A stretch of DNA of 64,000 nt from Pseudomonadota bacterium (GCA_027621915.1 JAQCAD010000015.1:1-64000), one strand, 5' to 3'; shown: positions 27,820 to 37,479, counted from the stretch's first letter. Notes: generated by a model not told the origin, from the letters alone. A program made the numbers and translations.

Positions 27820-28851
27820 TTGTCCAGTTTGACAGCGATTTTCGGAAACTCCGAGGTTAAGTCACAAGACAGCGACAAGCTGATGGACTTGTATTGGAAC
27901 CGTGCCGAACTTAAGAAAGAATTCGCGGGGATGCGCAAAGAGCAATTCCGACTGCAGGACGTTATCAAACAACAGGAAGGCGCAAAATGCAGATTACAGC
28001 AAAAGCTCGATCATCTCGAAAGTTTGCTAGTAGATGCACAGCTTTCTCACAACGTCGTAGTCTTCTACCAATTGCGTGGTCTCGGGCACAAATGTGAACG
28101 CAAAGTAGCTAAATTTGCAGAACAGCTCAAACAACAACGGGAACAAAAGCGTCACAGCAGCGTGCTGGTTACCTGGAATGAGCAGCGCCAGGCTGAGGCA
28201 AAAGATGTTGAACTGCAACTACTCGAAAAACGCGATGCCGTTTTACAGCTTGAAGATCAATTGCAGGCAGAACAGAGGCGTCTTGCGTCGATGAGCGGTT
28301 TGAAGCGGTTGTTTAGTGGCCGGTCCGCCATGAAACTTGTTGACGGTTTGGCTGGCGAACTGGAAGTGGCGGTTCAGAAAGAGCGAATGCTCAATGAGGC
28401 AATCGACGAGATCAAGAATCGACAGCCTCCCGATCACCAGGGACTGGAGATTCCGGCCAAACGCTCGATTAATCTGATGATCATCTCGTTCGCCCAGCAG
28501 CTGTATATTCATTTCGCCGAGTTCCGGATAGCCGATTTGATCAAGGAGTCGACGGAAAAAAGCGTTGGGGCTATTAACTATGGCACGCGATACGAGTGTG
28601 ATGAGCTCTTGGGTCGAATCCAAAAAAGCATAGAAAGTATGGAGCAAAGTACTGAATTTGCGGACGTACTCCAGAAGCGCGCCAAGATGATTGGTGAACT
28701 GGCCAAATTTCCAGGCAGTAACGATGCTGTACCAATCGCCGATACAGCGGCGACGCTGTTCCAATTCGACTCAAATGGACTGGTCAGGAAAAGTGACGCA
28801 AATTTAGTCGGCGAGAACTATTGGGGAATGTCGAAGATTTTCAGTCGCTGA
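27820..28851 (+). CDS. Unrecognised coiled-coil protein
   Basis: A 343-residue soluble protein I do not recognise. Residues about 20-190 are rich in Glu, Gln, Lys and Leu in heptad-like spacing, predicted as long coiled coils. A short basic stretch (SMSGLKRLFSGRSAMK) separates this from a mixed C-terminal half (from RSINLMIISFAQQLYIHF) with no known motif. No signal peptide is evident. The start is TTG with GGGG seven bases upstream. It stands alone between DUF1249 and a convergent gene. A structural or scaffold role is only a guess. Confidence 0.65.
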   Translation: MSSLTAIFGNSEVKSQDSDKLMDLYWNRAELKKEFAGMRKEQFRLQDVIKQQEGAKCRLQQKLDHLESLLVDAQLSHNVVVFYQLRGLGHKCERKVAKFAEQLKQQREQKRHSSVLVTWNEQRQAEAKDVELQLLEKRDAVLQLEDQLQAEQRRLASMSGLKRLFSGRSAMKLVDGLAGELEVAVQKERMLNEAIDEIKNRQPPDHQGLEIPAKRSINLMIISFAQQLYIHFAEFRIADLIKESTEKSVGAINYGTRYECDELLGRIQKSIESMEQSTEFADVLQKRAKMIGELAKFPGSNDAVPIADTAATLFQFDSNGLVRKSDANLVGENYWGMSKIFSR

Positions 28852-28871
28852 ACGTCGTATCCGGCCAGCAT

Positions 28872-29381
28872 TCAAATATCTGTTCGAAACATCCGCTGCT
28901 GGAACTGCGGCAAATCGATTTCATTATCCAAAACTGCCGACGGATCGGATTCGTCATCGCTCGAATGGTCGGAAATTCGATCGGTTTCAGCTACAGGTGA
29001 GGACGTGGTTTCGCGAGCCCCACCAGGTTCGGCGACTTCTCGAGTCGCATCGAATATTTCGCGGAGCACATTTTCAACTCGCGGGGCCAGGTAGAGATAC
29101 GGTGCCGCTGTTTCACCAGTCCTGTCTTGTGCATCCAACAGTTCAAAATCCGATGACGCGAGCCTGGAAGAGTCGGGAGCAATTGACACATGATCGACGA
29201 GGCGAACTGAGAACGCTTCTATCGGCAAAGCTGCAATTCGTAGATCGTCCGTACCTGTGTCGCGTCCACTCGATGTCGTCGTGGCACAGAGAGCGCTGGT
29301 GCTCCATCCGAGGCACAAGGCGGTGATTGCCGCTAATGCGACGACGCTGGTGTCGATCTGTAACGGACGGCTTGTATCCAC
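28872..29381 (-). CDS. Hypothetical exported protein
   Basis: A 169-residue protein with a hydrophobic N-terminal stretch (VVALAAITALCLGWSTSALCATT) that looks like a signal peptide, then an acidic, Ser/Asp-rich low-complexity chain and the C-terminal segment LDNEIDLPQFQQRMFRTDI. No domain is recognised. It lies 62 bases downstream of the Prc protease gene on the same strand and could share its transcript. The modest length and low complexity make it less certain than its neighbours. Confidence 0.55.
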   Translation of the reverse strand: MDTSRPLQIDTSVVALAAITALCLGWSTSALCATTTSSGRDTGTDDLRIAALPIEAFSVRLVDHVSIAPDSSRLASSDFELLDAQDRTGETAAPYLYLAPRVENVLREIFDATREVAEPGGARETTSSPVAETDRISDHSSDDESDPSAVLDNEIDLPQFQQRMFRTDI

Positions 29382-29443
29382 GGCGACCTCAACTTGGAAT
29401 GAGTCAGGTAGACTGGTGTTGTACTTCAGTATAACACCGAATA

Positions 29444-31588
29444 TTAGTCTTGCAAGTTCTCCATTTTAGCCGGCTGACCCGTATTTCGCGCGGTCTGGGC
29501 CGGCGGCGCCGACTTGACCTCGCGAAGTACCGCCAGATCGGTGACGATTGCTGCCGCCTGGTCAAGGTGAATGTCCGGGCCTTCAAGCGCCTCGAGTTCC
29601 TCGACCGTCGCCAAGGCATCGAGATCTAATGCGGCCCGGCGATGATTTTCTCTGTCCAATCGTTTCGCCATTTCATCTTCGCGTTCTGTTCGTCGCCGAT
29701 CGATGTTTAGTGAAACCGACTTACGCGAACGCGCTTCCTCTACGTCACGTATGCCCTCCAATAAATATTGAAAGTCCGGATCTTCTTTAGCGCGTGAGAT
29801 GTGATTGGCCGTCAGCGAATCAATTGTTGTGTCGAGCGGCGTACCAGCACGGAATTCGGTTGTCCGAATCGTATCCCAGGGCAACGCAGTTTCACGAACG
29901 CTCTCACCGACAACGTTTGCGTCAATTGGTGAAGGTAATGCAATGTCAGGATCAACGCCCCGATGTTGCGTGCTTTCGCCCGTAACCCGATAGTACTTTC
30001 CGATCGTCAGGGTCAGTTGTCCCAATCCTTCATCGTCCGGGCGACGTACGTATTGATCCAGCGAGTACAGATTTTGCACCGTTCCCTTGCCGAATGTTTG
30101 CTGCCCAATGATTACTCCGCGGGCGTAATCCTGAATCGCGGCGGCAAAAATCTCCGAAGCGGATGCGCTGTAGCGATTGACCAGGACGGCCAGCGGTCCA
30201 TGATATGCGACCCGTGGTACAGGATCCGGATCATCGAGTCGGCTGATACGACCGTTCGAATTTCTAAGCTGCACTACCGGTCCGTTATCGATAAACAAAC
30301 CGGATAGCGCTGTAGCTTCTGTCAGATGACCGCCACCGTTATTTCGCAGATCTATAATGAGCCCGTCGACTCCTTTTTCTTCAAGCTCGCCGATCAGTCG
30401 TTTGACGTCTTTCGTCGTGCTCGTGTAGTCCTTATCGCCGTTAGACAGGGCCCGGTAATCCCGGTAGAAGCTGGGCACATCGATTACACCAATCGTCCAG
30501 TCCCGACCGTCCCTGGGAATCGTAATAACCTGGCTTTTGGCCGCCTGTTCCTCAAGTTTCACCTGATTTCGGGTGAGCGTAATAACCTTCTCTCCGGCGC
30601 CCGGCAGGGCACCGGCCGGCATGACCTGAAGGCGCACCACAGTTTCCGCGGGCCCGCGAATCAGTTGGACGACGTCATCAAGGCGCCAACCGATGACGTC
30701 GACGAGTTCGCCGTCTGCGCCCTGGGCCACGCCAGTAATTTTGTCCTTGGGCTGCAATAGTCCGTCGATAGCAGCCGGGCCACCAGGAATGATATTGATG
30801 ACCATGACGTAGTCATCTTCTGTTTGCAGCGATGCGCCGATCCCAAAATACGACAGGCTCATCTGAATTCGATACTCCTCGGAATTTCGCGGCGACAGGT
30901 AACTTGAGTGTGGATCCAACGCATGCGCGAACGAATTCATGAACATTTCGAATACATCGTCACTATTCATCTGGTCCATGCGTTTGAGAAAACGCGTGTA
31001 TCGTTTGTCCAGTTTTTCATTGATTTCGTCCCAGGTCTGGTCGGCAAGTGCCAGGCTGAGCGCATCATTCTTAACTCTCAGGCGCCACAATTCGTCGAGT
31101 TCCGAAGTGTTGGCAGCCCACGGCATGTCTTCGCGATCAAACAGGTAGTCTTCATCAACGGAGAAATCAGGTTCAGTCTGGAGCTCCGTCAGTGCGAATT
31201 GAAGACGCTCTCGCACCCTGGTGCGATAGACCTCGAACATTTCAAATACCGGGTCGAGAGGTTCGGACCTGACCATGTCATCCAGCAGCAATCGATACTG
31301 TTCGAAAGCGGCGACGTCGGAGGCAAGCAAATACATTCGGTTGTTGTCGAGAGATTCAATGTAGCCGTCCAGCACCTGGGACGACAGATCATCGTCAACC
31401 GAGGCGTGCCGATAATGGGACTTCTGGACAAATTCTGTAACCAGCTGGCCGATCTTTTCGTGGCGGGCAACAGGTGCCAGTTTCGTCGCATCAGTGCTTG
31501 CGAATATCGGCGAAGCAGTAGGCAGCAGCAGCGCTGCAAATATGACAATCCCTATCCGCTTCCGGATGCTGGTCAAATGTATTCTCAA
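29444..31588 (-). CDS. prc: Carboxy-terminal processing protease Prc (S41)
   Basis: A 714-residue periplasmic tail-specific protease (E. coli Prc is 682). A signal peptide (IVIFAALLLPTASPIFA) precedes an N-terminal helical domain, a PDZ domain (LGIG-like FGIGASLQTEDDYVMVINIIPGGPA), and the catalytic region SASASEIFAAAIQDYARGVIIG with Ser, followed by QQTFGKGTVQ with the Lys of the dyad. A C-terminal DUF3340-type tail follows. It trims penicillin-binding proteins and lipoproteins and destroys tmRNA-tagged proteins in the periplasm. Confidence 0.95.
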   Translation of the reverse strand: MRIHLTSIRKRIGIVIFAALLLPTASPIFASTDATKLAPVARHEKIGQLVTEFVQKSHYRHASVDDDLSSQVLDGYIESLDNNRMYLLASDVAAFEQYRLLLDDMVRSEPLDPVFEMFEVYRTRVRERLQFALTELQTEPDFSVDEDYLFDREDMPWAANTSELDELWRLRVKNDALSLALADQTWDEINEKLDKRYTRFLKRMDQMNSDDVFEMFMNSFAHALDPHSSYLSPRNSEEYRIQMSLSYFGIGASLQTEDDYVMVINIIPGGPAAIDGLLQPKDKITGVAQGADGELVDVIGWRLDDVVQLIRGPAETVVRLQVMPAGALPGAGEKVITLTRNQVKLEEQAAKSQVITIPRDGRDWTIGVIDVPSFYRDYRALSNGDKDYTSTTKDVKRLIGELEEKGVDGLIIDLRNNGGGHLTEATALSGLFIDNGPVVQLRNSNGRISRLDDPDPVPRVAYHGPLAVLVNRYSASASEIFAAAIQDYARGVIIGQQTFGKGTVQNLYSLDQYVRRPDDEGLGQLTLTIGKYYRVTGESTQHRGVDPDIALPSPIDANVVGESVRETALPWDTIRTTEFRAGTPLDTTIDSLTANHISRAKEDPDFQYLLEGIRDVEEARSRKSVSLNIDRRRTEREDEMAKRLDRENHRRAALDLDALATVEELEALEGPDIHLDQAAAIVTDLAVLREVKSAPPAQTARNTGQPAKMENLQD

Positions 31589-31724
31589 AGCTCTCTCCGT
31601 GGTCCGCTTCCGGACATGCAGCCTAATCCCAGTGAGCTAGGCTAGATGGCATAAGCCCTTCAATCAAGGGCGAATTTGGCAATTTTGGTGCTTTGTTGGG
31701 ATATGTTCGCTGCGCCTAAGTAAA

Positions 31725-32018
31725 ATGCGCGCCATGCGCCCACTCACCGTCATTACAGGAATAATGCTTGGCTCCTGTCTGTCCATAGGATTCAGTCTCG
31801 GCGCCGTTCTCCTGATTGTGTTCATCCTTGGCGATGACCATCCGCGACTGATCCGGGAATATGGCCCGCTCGTCATGAGTTTTGCCGTATTTACAGCTAT
31901 GACAGCGATATCTGCTGTGAGTTTCTATGCCTTGCTAAAACATCACCCGGCCCGCTGGCTGGCACAGGCGGCGATGTGGGCGGGCGTATCAGGGACAGCC
32001 TATTACTATTGGCCGTAG
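31725..32018 (+). CDS. Small inner-membrane protein
   Basis: A 97-residue protein with three hydrophobic segments (about residues 8-35, 48-68 and 78-95) joined by short charged loops (LGDDHPRLIREY, KHHPARW). No family is recognised. An ATG three codons in (31734) is an alternative start. It is divergent from prc and convergent with the YkvA-like gene. The hydrophobic profile makes a real gene likely. Confidence 0.65.
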   Translation: MRAMRPLTVITGIMLGSCLSIGFSLGAVLLIVFILGDDHPRLIREYGPLVMSFAVFTAMTAISAVSFYALLKHHPARWLAQAAMWAGVSGTAYYYWP

Positions 32019-32082
32019 CAACGCCAGCAACCGGCAAATACGCCATTTTGTGGACTTTATGTCAAATAGAAATGGGTTGAGG

Positions 32083-32643
32083 TCAGTCTATACTGTGGCT
32101 GGACTGGGGGGCCAAGGCCGAATTCCGCCGTTGGCGCATCCTGGACTGCAGCTCGTTACGCCGATCTTCGAGCCAGACTTCCCGGGTGACATCCGAAGTC
32201 TTGCTCTTGATGCCTTTGCCGGCCGGGTGATTCTTACGGAAATCGCAAAAATCGCCGTACGCTTCGATTTCGTGCTCCAGTTCCCGAACGACGAGTTCAA
32301 TCATGATGGCGTCATCAAGGAAGCCGAGACCTGGAATGTGATCCGGAATCAGATCTTCCGGTTCTGTGAAATAAGCCAGGGCATTCAGGACCCTTGCCGA
32401 ATCCTTCTCGGGCAGTCGCCACTCATGATCCACCAGCATATCGATCATTACGCTGAGCTTGTCGAGACGTTCGCCGACAAATTCAGAGACCTTTTGCCGA
32501 TCAACAGATTTCAGCAGTGACTCGGCACCGGCCACTATGTCGTCGGCGTGCAACTGGCCTACGGACGTTCTCGATTCGCGCATAATCAGACGAAAATGCT
32601 TGAGGTCATCGTCATCGAGATCAATAGAGATTCGTAATCCCAT
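32083..32643 (-). CDS. YkvA/DUF1232-like protein
   Basis: A 186-residue protein whose centre, ALAYFTEPEDLIPDHIPGLGFLDDAIMIELV, matches the DUF1232 (YkvA) signature of a DLIPD-containing paired segment. The N-terminal 90 residues are helical and charged, and the C-terminus is basic and polar. It probably associates with the membrane; function is unknown. The ATG at 32643 has GGAG eight bases upstream. Confidence 0.72.
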   Translation of the reverse strand: MGLRISIDLDDDDLKHFRLIMRESRTSVGQLHADDIVAGAESLLKSVDRQKVSEFVGERLDKLSVMIDMLVDHEWRLPEKDSARVLNALAYFTEPEDLIPDHIPGLGFLDDAIMIELVVRELEHEIEAYGDFCDFRKNHPAGKGIKSKTSDVTREVWLEDRRNELQSRMRQRRNSALAPQSSHSID

Positions 32644-32733
32644 CCCGCCACGCTCCGGTAATTCAGGCGTGGAGACTACCTGCGGTCACAAAACCCGTCA
32701 ATTCGCCAACCTGGGTTCCGCGTGGGGAGGCAC

Positions 32734-33102
32734 CTACTTACGTGAGTTGTTCCAATACTTCGAACGGTCGAAGCGACCAGTGTTGTACGGATCCAGCCCA
32801 AATTCCTCATCCGAATCAAGGAGGCTGTCGTCAACTATTTTCAAAGTCTCGTGGGTACCCGAATCTTCACGTACGTATTTGTTTCGAATCAGTACATTTT
32901 TACCGGGCCCGCCATCAATTATTTTGCCGCCCAGGTCCGCGGAATAATCGACGTTCTGGAGAACGACAGGTTCCAATTTTGGCGGCGCGTTTTGTCTGGC
33001 AGGTCTGGGTATCACGTAGGCACCGGTCTGTCGAAATGTTCGGTCCGAGTCCGGTTTTTTCGCGGCAAATTTTTCGGAGAACCAGTTGATCAAGCGCTTC
33101 AT
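32734..33102 (-). CDS. Conserved-looking hypothetical protein
   Basis: A 122-residue soluble protein I cannot assign. The N-terminus is amphipathic and basic (KRLINWFSEKFAAKK), then a proline-rich linker, VDYSADLGGKIIDGGPGKNVLIRNKYVRED and an acidic stretch ending YNTGRFDRSKYWNN. No catalytic motif or signal peptide is visible. It lies 90 bases upstream of the YkvA-like gene on the same strand; the 193 bases before it are AT-rich and could hold its promoter. Confidence 0.55.
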   Translation of the reverse strand: MKRLINWFSEKFAAKKPDSDRTFRQTGAYVIPRPARQNAPPKLEPVVLQNVDYSADLGGKIIDGGPGKNVLIRNKYVREDSGTHETLKIVDDSLLDSDEEFGLDPYNTGRFDRSKYWNNSRK

Positions 33103-33295
33103 CGTAGACAGCCAGGGAATTCAGGATAAATGTTAGTGGGTAACTGCAAGCGTAATCTGTGAGGCGCCAAAGGGTGTAGCCTCATTAACATAATTTCTAT
33201 TATTAGCACGGCAATTTGCTGAAAACAAAGAAAAAAGTGTGATCAGAATCACAAATTATGCAGATTTGCTGGCTAATCGCCGACTAGTTCCGCAT

Positions 33296-33583
33296 TTATC
33301 GGGCGGCGGCGCGCCGAAAACCAAAAGCCGTCAGCCGCAACAACTGCCATGCTATGTACGGCGACAGCATCAGGAACCATACGACCGGCTTGCCGGCCCG
33401 AAACTCGCTGTGCAACATCCCGTAGAAGTTGGAGAAGCCGGTTTCCCCATACTCGCCAAAAATCGATTGACCGACGACGTAAATGATTGCGGGCAGCACG
33501 GCGATACCCACGAACCAAAGCACCAGGAACAATGCCGTCTCTTTGAGCGCAACTTTTTTCCGACTTTCGATGTTTTCAGGCAT
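33296..33583 (-). CDS. Small membrane protein
   Basis: A 95-residue protein with two hydrophobic helices (about residues 18-40, ALFLVLWFVGIAVLPAIIYV, and 66-85, PVVWFLMLSPYIAWQLL) joined by an exposed loop with GEYGETGFSNFYG. The C-terminus is arginine-rich. No family is recognised. It is leftward, between the FHA gene and the 122-residue hypothetical gene. Confidence 0.62.
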   Translation of the reverse strand: MPENIESRKKVALKETALFLVLWFVGIAVLPAIIYVVGQSIFGEYGETGFSNFYGMLHSEFRAGKPVVWFLMLSPYIAWQLLRLTAFGFRRAAAR

Positions 33584-33706
33584 TAGCGGTGCTTCCCGTA
33601 GGCCGCTAATCGTTGACTAACGCGCCCGGAAGGTCAAGCCTGATTGGCTACGCGGTAAATCGATTGAGATTGGCGATTGGTATTTCCCCTCGAGTGAGTG
33701 CGAGGC

Positions 33707-35254
33707 TCACTGGCGTTTGGGGCGTTCCTCGTATTTGAAGTCGGCCGTGCCAATCGACACCAAGTCTCCGGATTGGAGAATCTGCTCGGTGATCTGTTTC
33801 CTGTTCACGAATACACCATTCTTACTTCCCCAATCAATGACGCGAGTCATGCCCAGTTCCGTAGAGATCACCGCGTGCCGCCGGCTGACATATTTCATAT
33901 TCAGCTGAATGTCATTGTGCGACGTTCGACCGATAGTCAATCTGTCTTTGAACAGCGGGAAGCGCAGCTCGCGGCCATCCGCTTTACCAATCAAGAGACG
34001 GGCTACGCGATTGCGCAGTTTTTGACTTGGTTGATCATTCCTATCAGCTTTGTAACCATCGATTTTCTGCAGGACGTTGTCGAAATCGACTTTGAGTTCT
34101 ATCTTGCTGGTGTGCTTTGATAGCTCCTGCATCAAATCCGATATCGCACTGTCCTTGATACGAAGCTTTCGTACGTAATCGTCTGCATCCAGCTTGGCGC
34201 GTTTTAGTTTCCCCGTTAATTCCCGGATCGTCTTGTTACTCTCTTTTTCGAATTCGGAAAGTTGAGATTCCAGTGCCTCCCGAAATCCCCTGTAATCAAT
34301 CAGGTCCGATGCCATTTGTCCGTTGAGTGTTTCCTGGCCAGCAAGCGTTTCCTGGCCAGCAAGCGTTTCCTCGGCCGCACCGAGTTCGAACCTGATTTGC
34401 CGAATTTCTCTTTCGTATTCAATACGGACGTTCTCGAGAACGTCATCTTTCGAACTGGCGAGCTGTCGCTCGTATGTAAGTTTAGTAGACAACTGATCGA
34501 TCACGTCGTTGGCAGCTTTGAGGCTGGATTCAAGCTGGCGCTGAGCGGCGACTGACGATTGATAATTCGAGAGTTGATCCCGAAGCTTGTTCCTCAAAGA
34601 GTCCGCATAACGCTCAATTCGCACGTTGTCATCCCTCAGGGAATCAAGTTCTTGAAATTGAGCCGCAAGCTTTCCTGACTGTTCGGCGATACTTGCCCGG
34701 CATCTGGCAATTTCATTCCCCGCCTGGTGTTCGAGCGACGGGCTCGCGATCAGGTCCGATTGAAGTGATTCAATCGTTTTTGTCAATTCCTGAACGGTGA
34801 ATTCCAACGCGATCGATTTGTCCTGAAGTTCGCTAGCCAGCGAATTCGCTTCTTGAAACGACGCCTGGCTGACCTTGTAGTCATCTTCGAGAGACTTGAT
34901 TTTTCGCCGCGTCGCGTCAAGCTCGGATCGCGTTTGGCGCAATTCGGAATTGACGCTGGTTGTGATTTCCGCGCGTTCTGCCACCTCAACTTCCAGCCCG
35001 CGTTGCCGAGATACCAGGTGCTCGATCTCGAATCGCAATTCTTCCGCGAGCATAGATTGTTCACTTAGCGCACGGCCAAGATCCGCACGTGTACTGTCTG
35101 GTAACCCGAACTCATCGATATCGAAGGTCTGTGCATTCACTTCTATTTCCGCCTGCACAGCGCTTTCAGAAGGGTCCGCGGCGGCGGGCGCTTCAATACC
35201 GGAAGCGCGCTCGTCGTTAGTCGGGGCGACTAATCTTTTATTCTTTTTCGCCAT
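33707..35254 (-). CDS. Coiled-coil protein with C-terminal FHA domain
   Basis: A 515-residue soluble protein. Residues 60-400 are an almost unbroken coiled coil of the SMC/myosin-like composition. The last 90 residues are a forkhead-associated domain that binds phosphothreonine: LTIGRTSHNDIQL, YVSRRHAVIS, IDWGSKNGVFVN and GDLVSIGTADF show the Arg, Ser and Asn of the binding site. An exact 18-bp tandem duplication (34329-34364) encodes repeated ETLAGQ in the coil. It is the downstream neighbour of an AAA ATPase gene (84 bases). Probably a scaffold that reads Ser/Thr phosphorylation; partners are unknown. Confidence 0.85.
   Translation of the reverse strand: MAKKNKRLVAPTNDERASGIEAPAAADPSESAVQAEIEVNAQTFDIDEFGLPDSTRADLGRALSEQSMLAEELRFEIEHLVSRQRGLEVEVAERAEITTSVNSELRQTRSELDATRRKIKSLEDDYKVSQASFQEANSLASELQDKSIALEFTVQELTKTIESLQSDLIASPSLEHQAGNEIARCRASIAEQSGKLAAQFQELDSLRDDNVRIERYADSLRNKLRDQLSNYQSSVAAQRQLESSLKAANDVIDQLSTKLTYERQLASSKDDVLENVRIEYEREIRQIRFELGAAEETLAGQETLAGQETLNGQMASDLIDYRGFREALESQLSEFEKESNKTIRELTGKLKRAKLDADDYVRKLRIKDSAISDLMQELSKHTSKIELKVDFDNVLQKIDGYKADRNDQPSQKLRNRVARLLIGKADGRELRFPLFKDRLTIGRTSHNDIQLNMKYVSRRHAVISTELGMTRVIDWGSKNGVFVNRKQITEQILQSGDLVSIGTADFKYEERPKRQ
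34329..34380. repeat. 18-bp tandem repeat inside the FHA gene
   Basis: The unit GTTTCCTGGCCAGCAAGC occurs twice in perfect tandem (34329-34346 and 34347-34364), followed by a degenerate third start. It adds six residues per copy to the coiled coil without breaking the frame, so copy number could vary between strains. Confidence 0.8.
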
Positions 35255-35338
35255 GACGAAATTCTAGCATGCGGCATATTGGGAATTGGCACGCCAGGCC
35301 GAGAAAAATCTGTATTTCGTTAAATCGCGCGTCGGGAC

Positions 35339-36829
35339 TCAATCACAAGAGACGGTTCTTCCGGATGCCCATTGGCGCAACAACTCAACTTTTTCTGACA
35401 TAACCACAGATAGTGGTTTGGTTCGCGCCAGTTCGGCCAGCAGGTGACTGCTCATGAGGCTGGACTTTTGCGCATGCGCAGCGTAAAGCGCTGAGACGAT
35501 CGCCTGTTCAATCTCGGCGCCTGAAAAACCTGCCGCTGCGGCGGCAAAATCAGGAAGAGATAACGCTGCCGGATCCTGGCCGCGCGTACGAAGATGAATA
35601 TCGAATATTTGTTCACGGATCTCCGAAGAGGGCAGGTCGACGAAAAACAGTTCGTCGAAGCGACCTTTTCGAACCAATTCAGGCGGTAATGCGCTTATGT
35701 CATTCGCGGTCGCAACTACGAACACCTGGCTTTTTCTTTCCGCCATCCAGGTCAGAAAACTACCGAGAACTCGCTGGGTCGTTCCGGTTTCCCCGCCGCT
35801 ACCGGCCAGACCTTTTTCGATCTCGTCGATCCACAAGACGCAAGGTGCCATTACGTCGGCGGTCTTTAACGAGTCCCGCAGATTTTTTTCCGTTTCACCA
35901 TGATACTTGTTGTATAAAGTGCCGAAATCCAGTCGGAGGAGGGGCAACCCAAATACTCCGGCCGTCGCTTTCGCCGCAAGGCTTTTCCCGCAGCCTTGCA
36001 CACCAATTAGCAATATGCCCTTGGGCGTATCAAGGTGCGTGGCGCTGCCGTCTCTCAAGAAAGCTGGCTTCCGTAGTACCAGCCACTGCTTCAGATTCCC
36101 GAGTCCACCCACGTCACTGAATTTTGCTGTGTCGTATTCATAATGAAGAATCCCTCCCCGATTGAGTAATTCGTACTTCGCCTGCATGACATTTGGCAGA
36201 TCGCTCCTGGTGATAGCGCCGTCATGAAATATCGCGTTTCGCGCCAGCTTCTCGGTGTCGTGATCTGTAAGGCCAGCGAGATTTTGAACAAGCATTTGAT
36301 AGGCTTTCGGATCGTACTGAACATGAGACCCAGGATTATCGCTGGCGTACTCATTCATTAAGCGTTTTACAATTCTTTCCCGTTCGTCCTCTGTTGGTAA
36401 CGCCATATCGAAACGCGCAGTAAAACTTTCGAGTTCGTGGGGAAGTTCCACGTTATGGCTGATGAGAATGAGTTGTCGCGAGATTTCGCCAAATCGCATG
36501 CAGATATCTTTCATCAAGCGGACATTCACTGGATCTTGCAGGTAGGGATGAAAATCCAGCAGCACGTAGATACCGGGTTTGGCGACAGCCCTGATATGTC
36601 GCAGCACTTCCGGCGGCTCGGAATTGTGAAGTTGTGGCTCAAGCTCAATATCGAGTCGCTGCAAACCGTCCGTAATCGTCCAGCGGAACAGCGGCAGGTA
36701 TTCTTTGCTGGCGCGAGATAAAGTTATCGTTCGCAGAAGATGAAGCATACGCTTCTCATCGCGCGTTTCGATCACCACGATAGGCATTCGCGATTGAAGA
36801 ATTAGCTCAAGGTCACGTTGTCTGTCCAT
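35339..36829 (-). CDS. AAA+ ATPase, Ycf46-like
   Basis: A 496-residue ATPase. An N-terminal domain (residues 1-230, with IVVIETRDEKRMLHLL and LILISHNVELPHELE, a degenerate ATPase fold) precedes a full AAA module: GVQGCGKS Walker A, LWIDEIEKGL Walker B, FVVATANDISALPPELVRKGRFDELF with sensor and arginine finger, and a helical lid. This layout is that of the Ycf46-like group found in plastids, cyanobacteria and many bacteria, of unclear function. It lies upstream of the FHA/coiled-coil gene on the same strand, so the two may cooperate. Confidence 0.88.
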   Translation of the reverse strand: MDRQRDLELILQSRMPIVVIETRDEKRMLHLLRTITLSRASKEYLPLFRWTITDGLQRLDIELEPQLHNSEPPEVLRHIRAVAKPGIYVLLDFHPYLQDPVNVRLMKDICMRFGEISRQLILISHNVELPHELESFTARFDMALPTEDERERIVKRLMNEYASDNPGSHVQYDPKAYQMLVQNLAGLTDHDTEKLARNAIFHDGAITRSDLPNVMQAKYELLNRGGILHYEYDTAKFSDVGGLGNLKQWLVLRKPAFLRDGSATHLDTPKGILLIGVQGCGKSLAAKATAGVFGLPLLRLDFGTLYNKYHGETEKNLRDSLKTADVMAPCVLWIDEIEKGLAGSGGETGTTQRVLGSFLTWMAERKSQVFVVATANDISALPPELVRKGRFDELFFVDLPSSEIREQIFDIHLRTRGQDPAALSLPDFAAAAAGFSGAEIEQAIVSALYAAHAQKSSLMSSHLLAELARTKPLSVVMSEKVELLRQWASGRTVSCD

Positions 36830-36947
36830 TTTTCCTTTAGTCTTTTGTCATAGCACGCGTTCTATTTTTCACGAACCTGCGATGCAGTTCATGTTGAAGA
36901 GCGCTGCGATCGGGTAATTTCGAGTATTGTTGACCAGAGAACTCAGC

Positions 36948-37466
36948 ATGTCATCCTCGCGGTTCACAAGAAATCGAATTCTGATATGCGCCATCGCCGC
37001 AGCGATGTTATCTGCCTGCGGTCACGATCAGGTTCGGCGCGTGGCCGTCCCGGATGGCGGATCGCGAACGCAGGCAATTCCGCCGAAAGTAAACGCGCGA
37101 AGTCTGGGAGAAAAGGCAGCCATTATCGCTGTTCGTCAAATTGGTGTGCCTTACAGATATGGCGGCGCCACGGAAAGAGGATTCGACTGCAGCGGACTTA
37201 TGCAATACGCCTACGCGAATGTCGGCAAACGAATCCCGCGTACTACCGCCGAACAGTTGCGACAATTGGCGCCGATCCGCGACGATACCCTGCGGGTAGG
37301 GGATCTGTTGTTCTTCCGCATTGACGGGAAGGTTTCACATGTTGGTATGTATTTAGGCGATCGACGATTCGTACATGCCCCAGCAACGGGCCGCGTGGTT
37401 AGCACCGAAAACCTGGATTCGGATTTTTATCGAAGCGCTCTCGTTCGGGCGGCACGGCCTGACTGA
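36948..37466 (+). CDS. NlpC/P60 cell-wall hydrolase lipoprotein
   Basis: A 172-residue lipoprotein peptidase that would cut cell-wall peptides. The signal peptide ends in lipobox LSAC. The catalytic domain carries Cys in RGFDCSGLMQYAY, His in SHVGMYLGD and HAPATGRVV. IPRTTAEQL and VGDLLFF are further family marks. ATG at 36948 places the signal peptide correctly; seven more codons upstream are open. It is divergent from the AAA ATPase gene across about 120 bases. Confidence 0.9.
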   Translation: MSSSRFTRNRILICAIAAAMLSACGHDQVRRVAVPDGGSRTQAIPPKVNARSLGEKAAIIAVRQIGVPYRYGGATERGFDCSGLMQYAYANVGKRIPRTTAEQLRQLAPIRDDTLRVGDLLFFRIDGKVSHVGMYLGDRRFVHAPATGRVVSTENLDSDFYRSALVRAARPD

Positions 37467-37479
37467 GCCGGTCGGGCAA

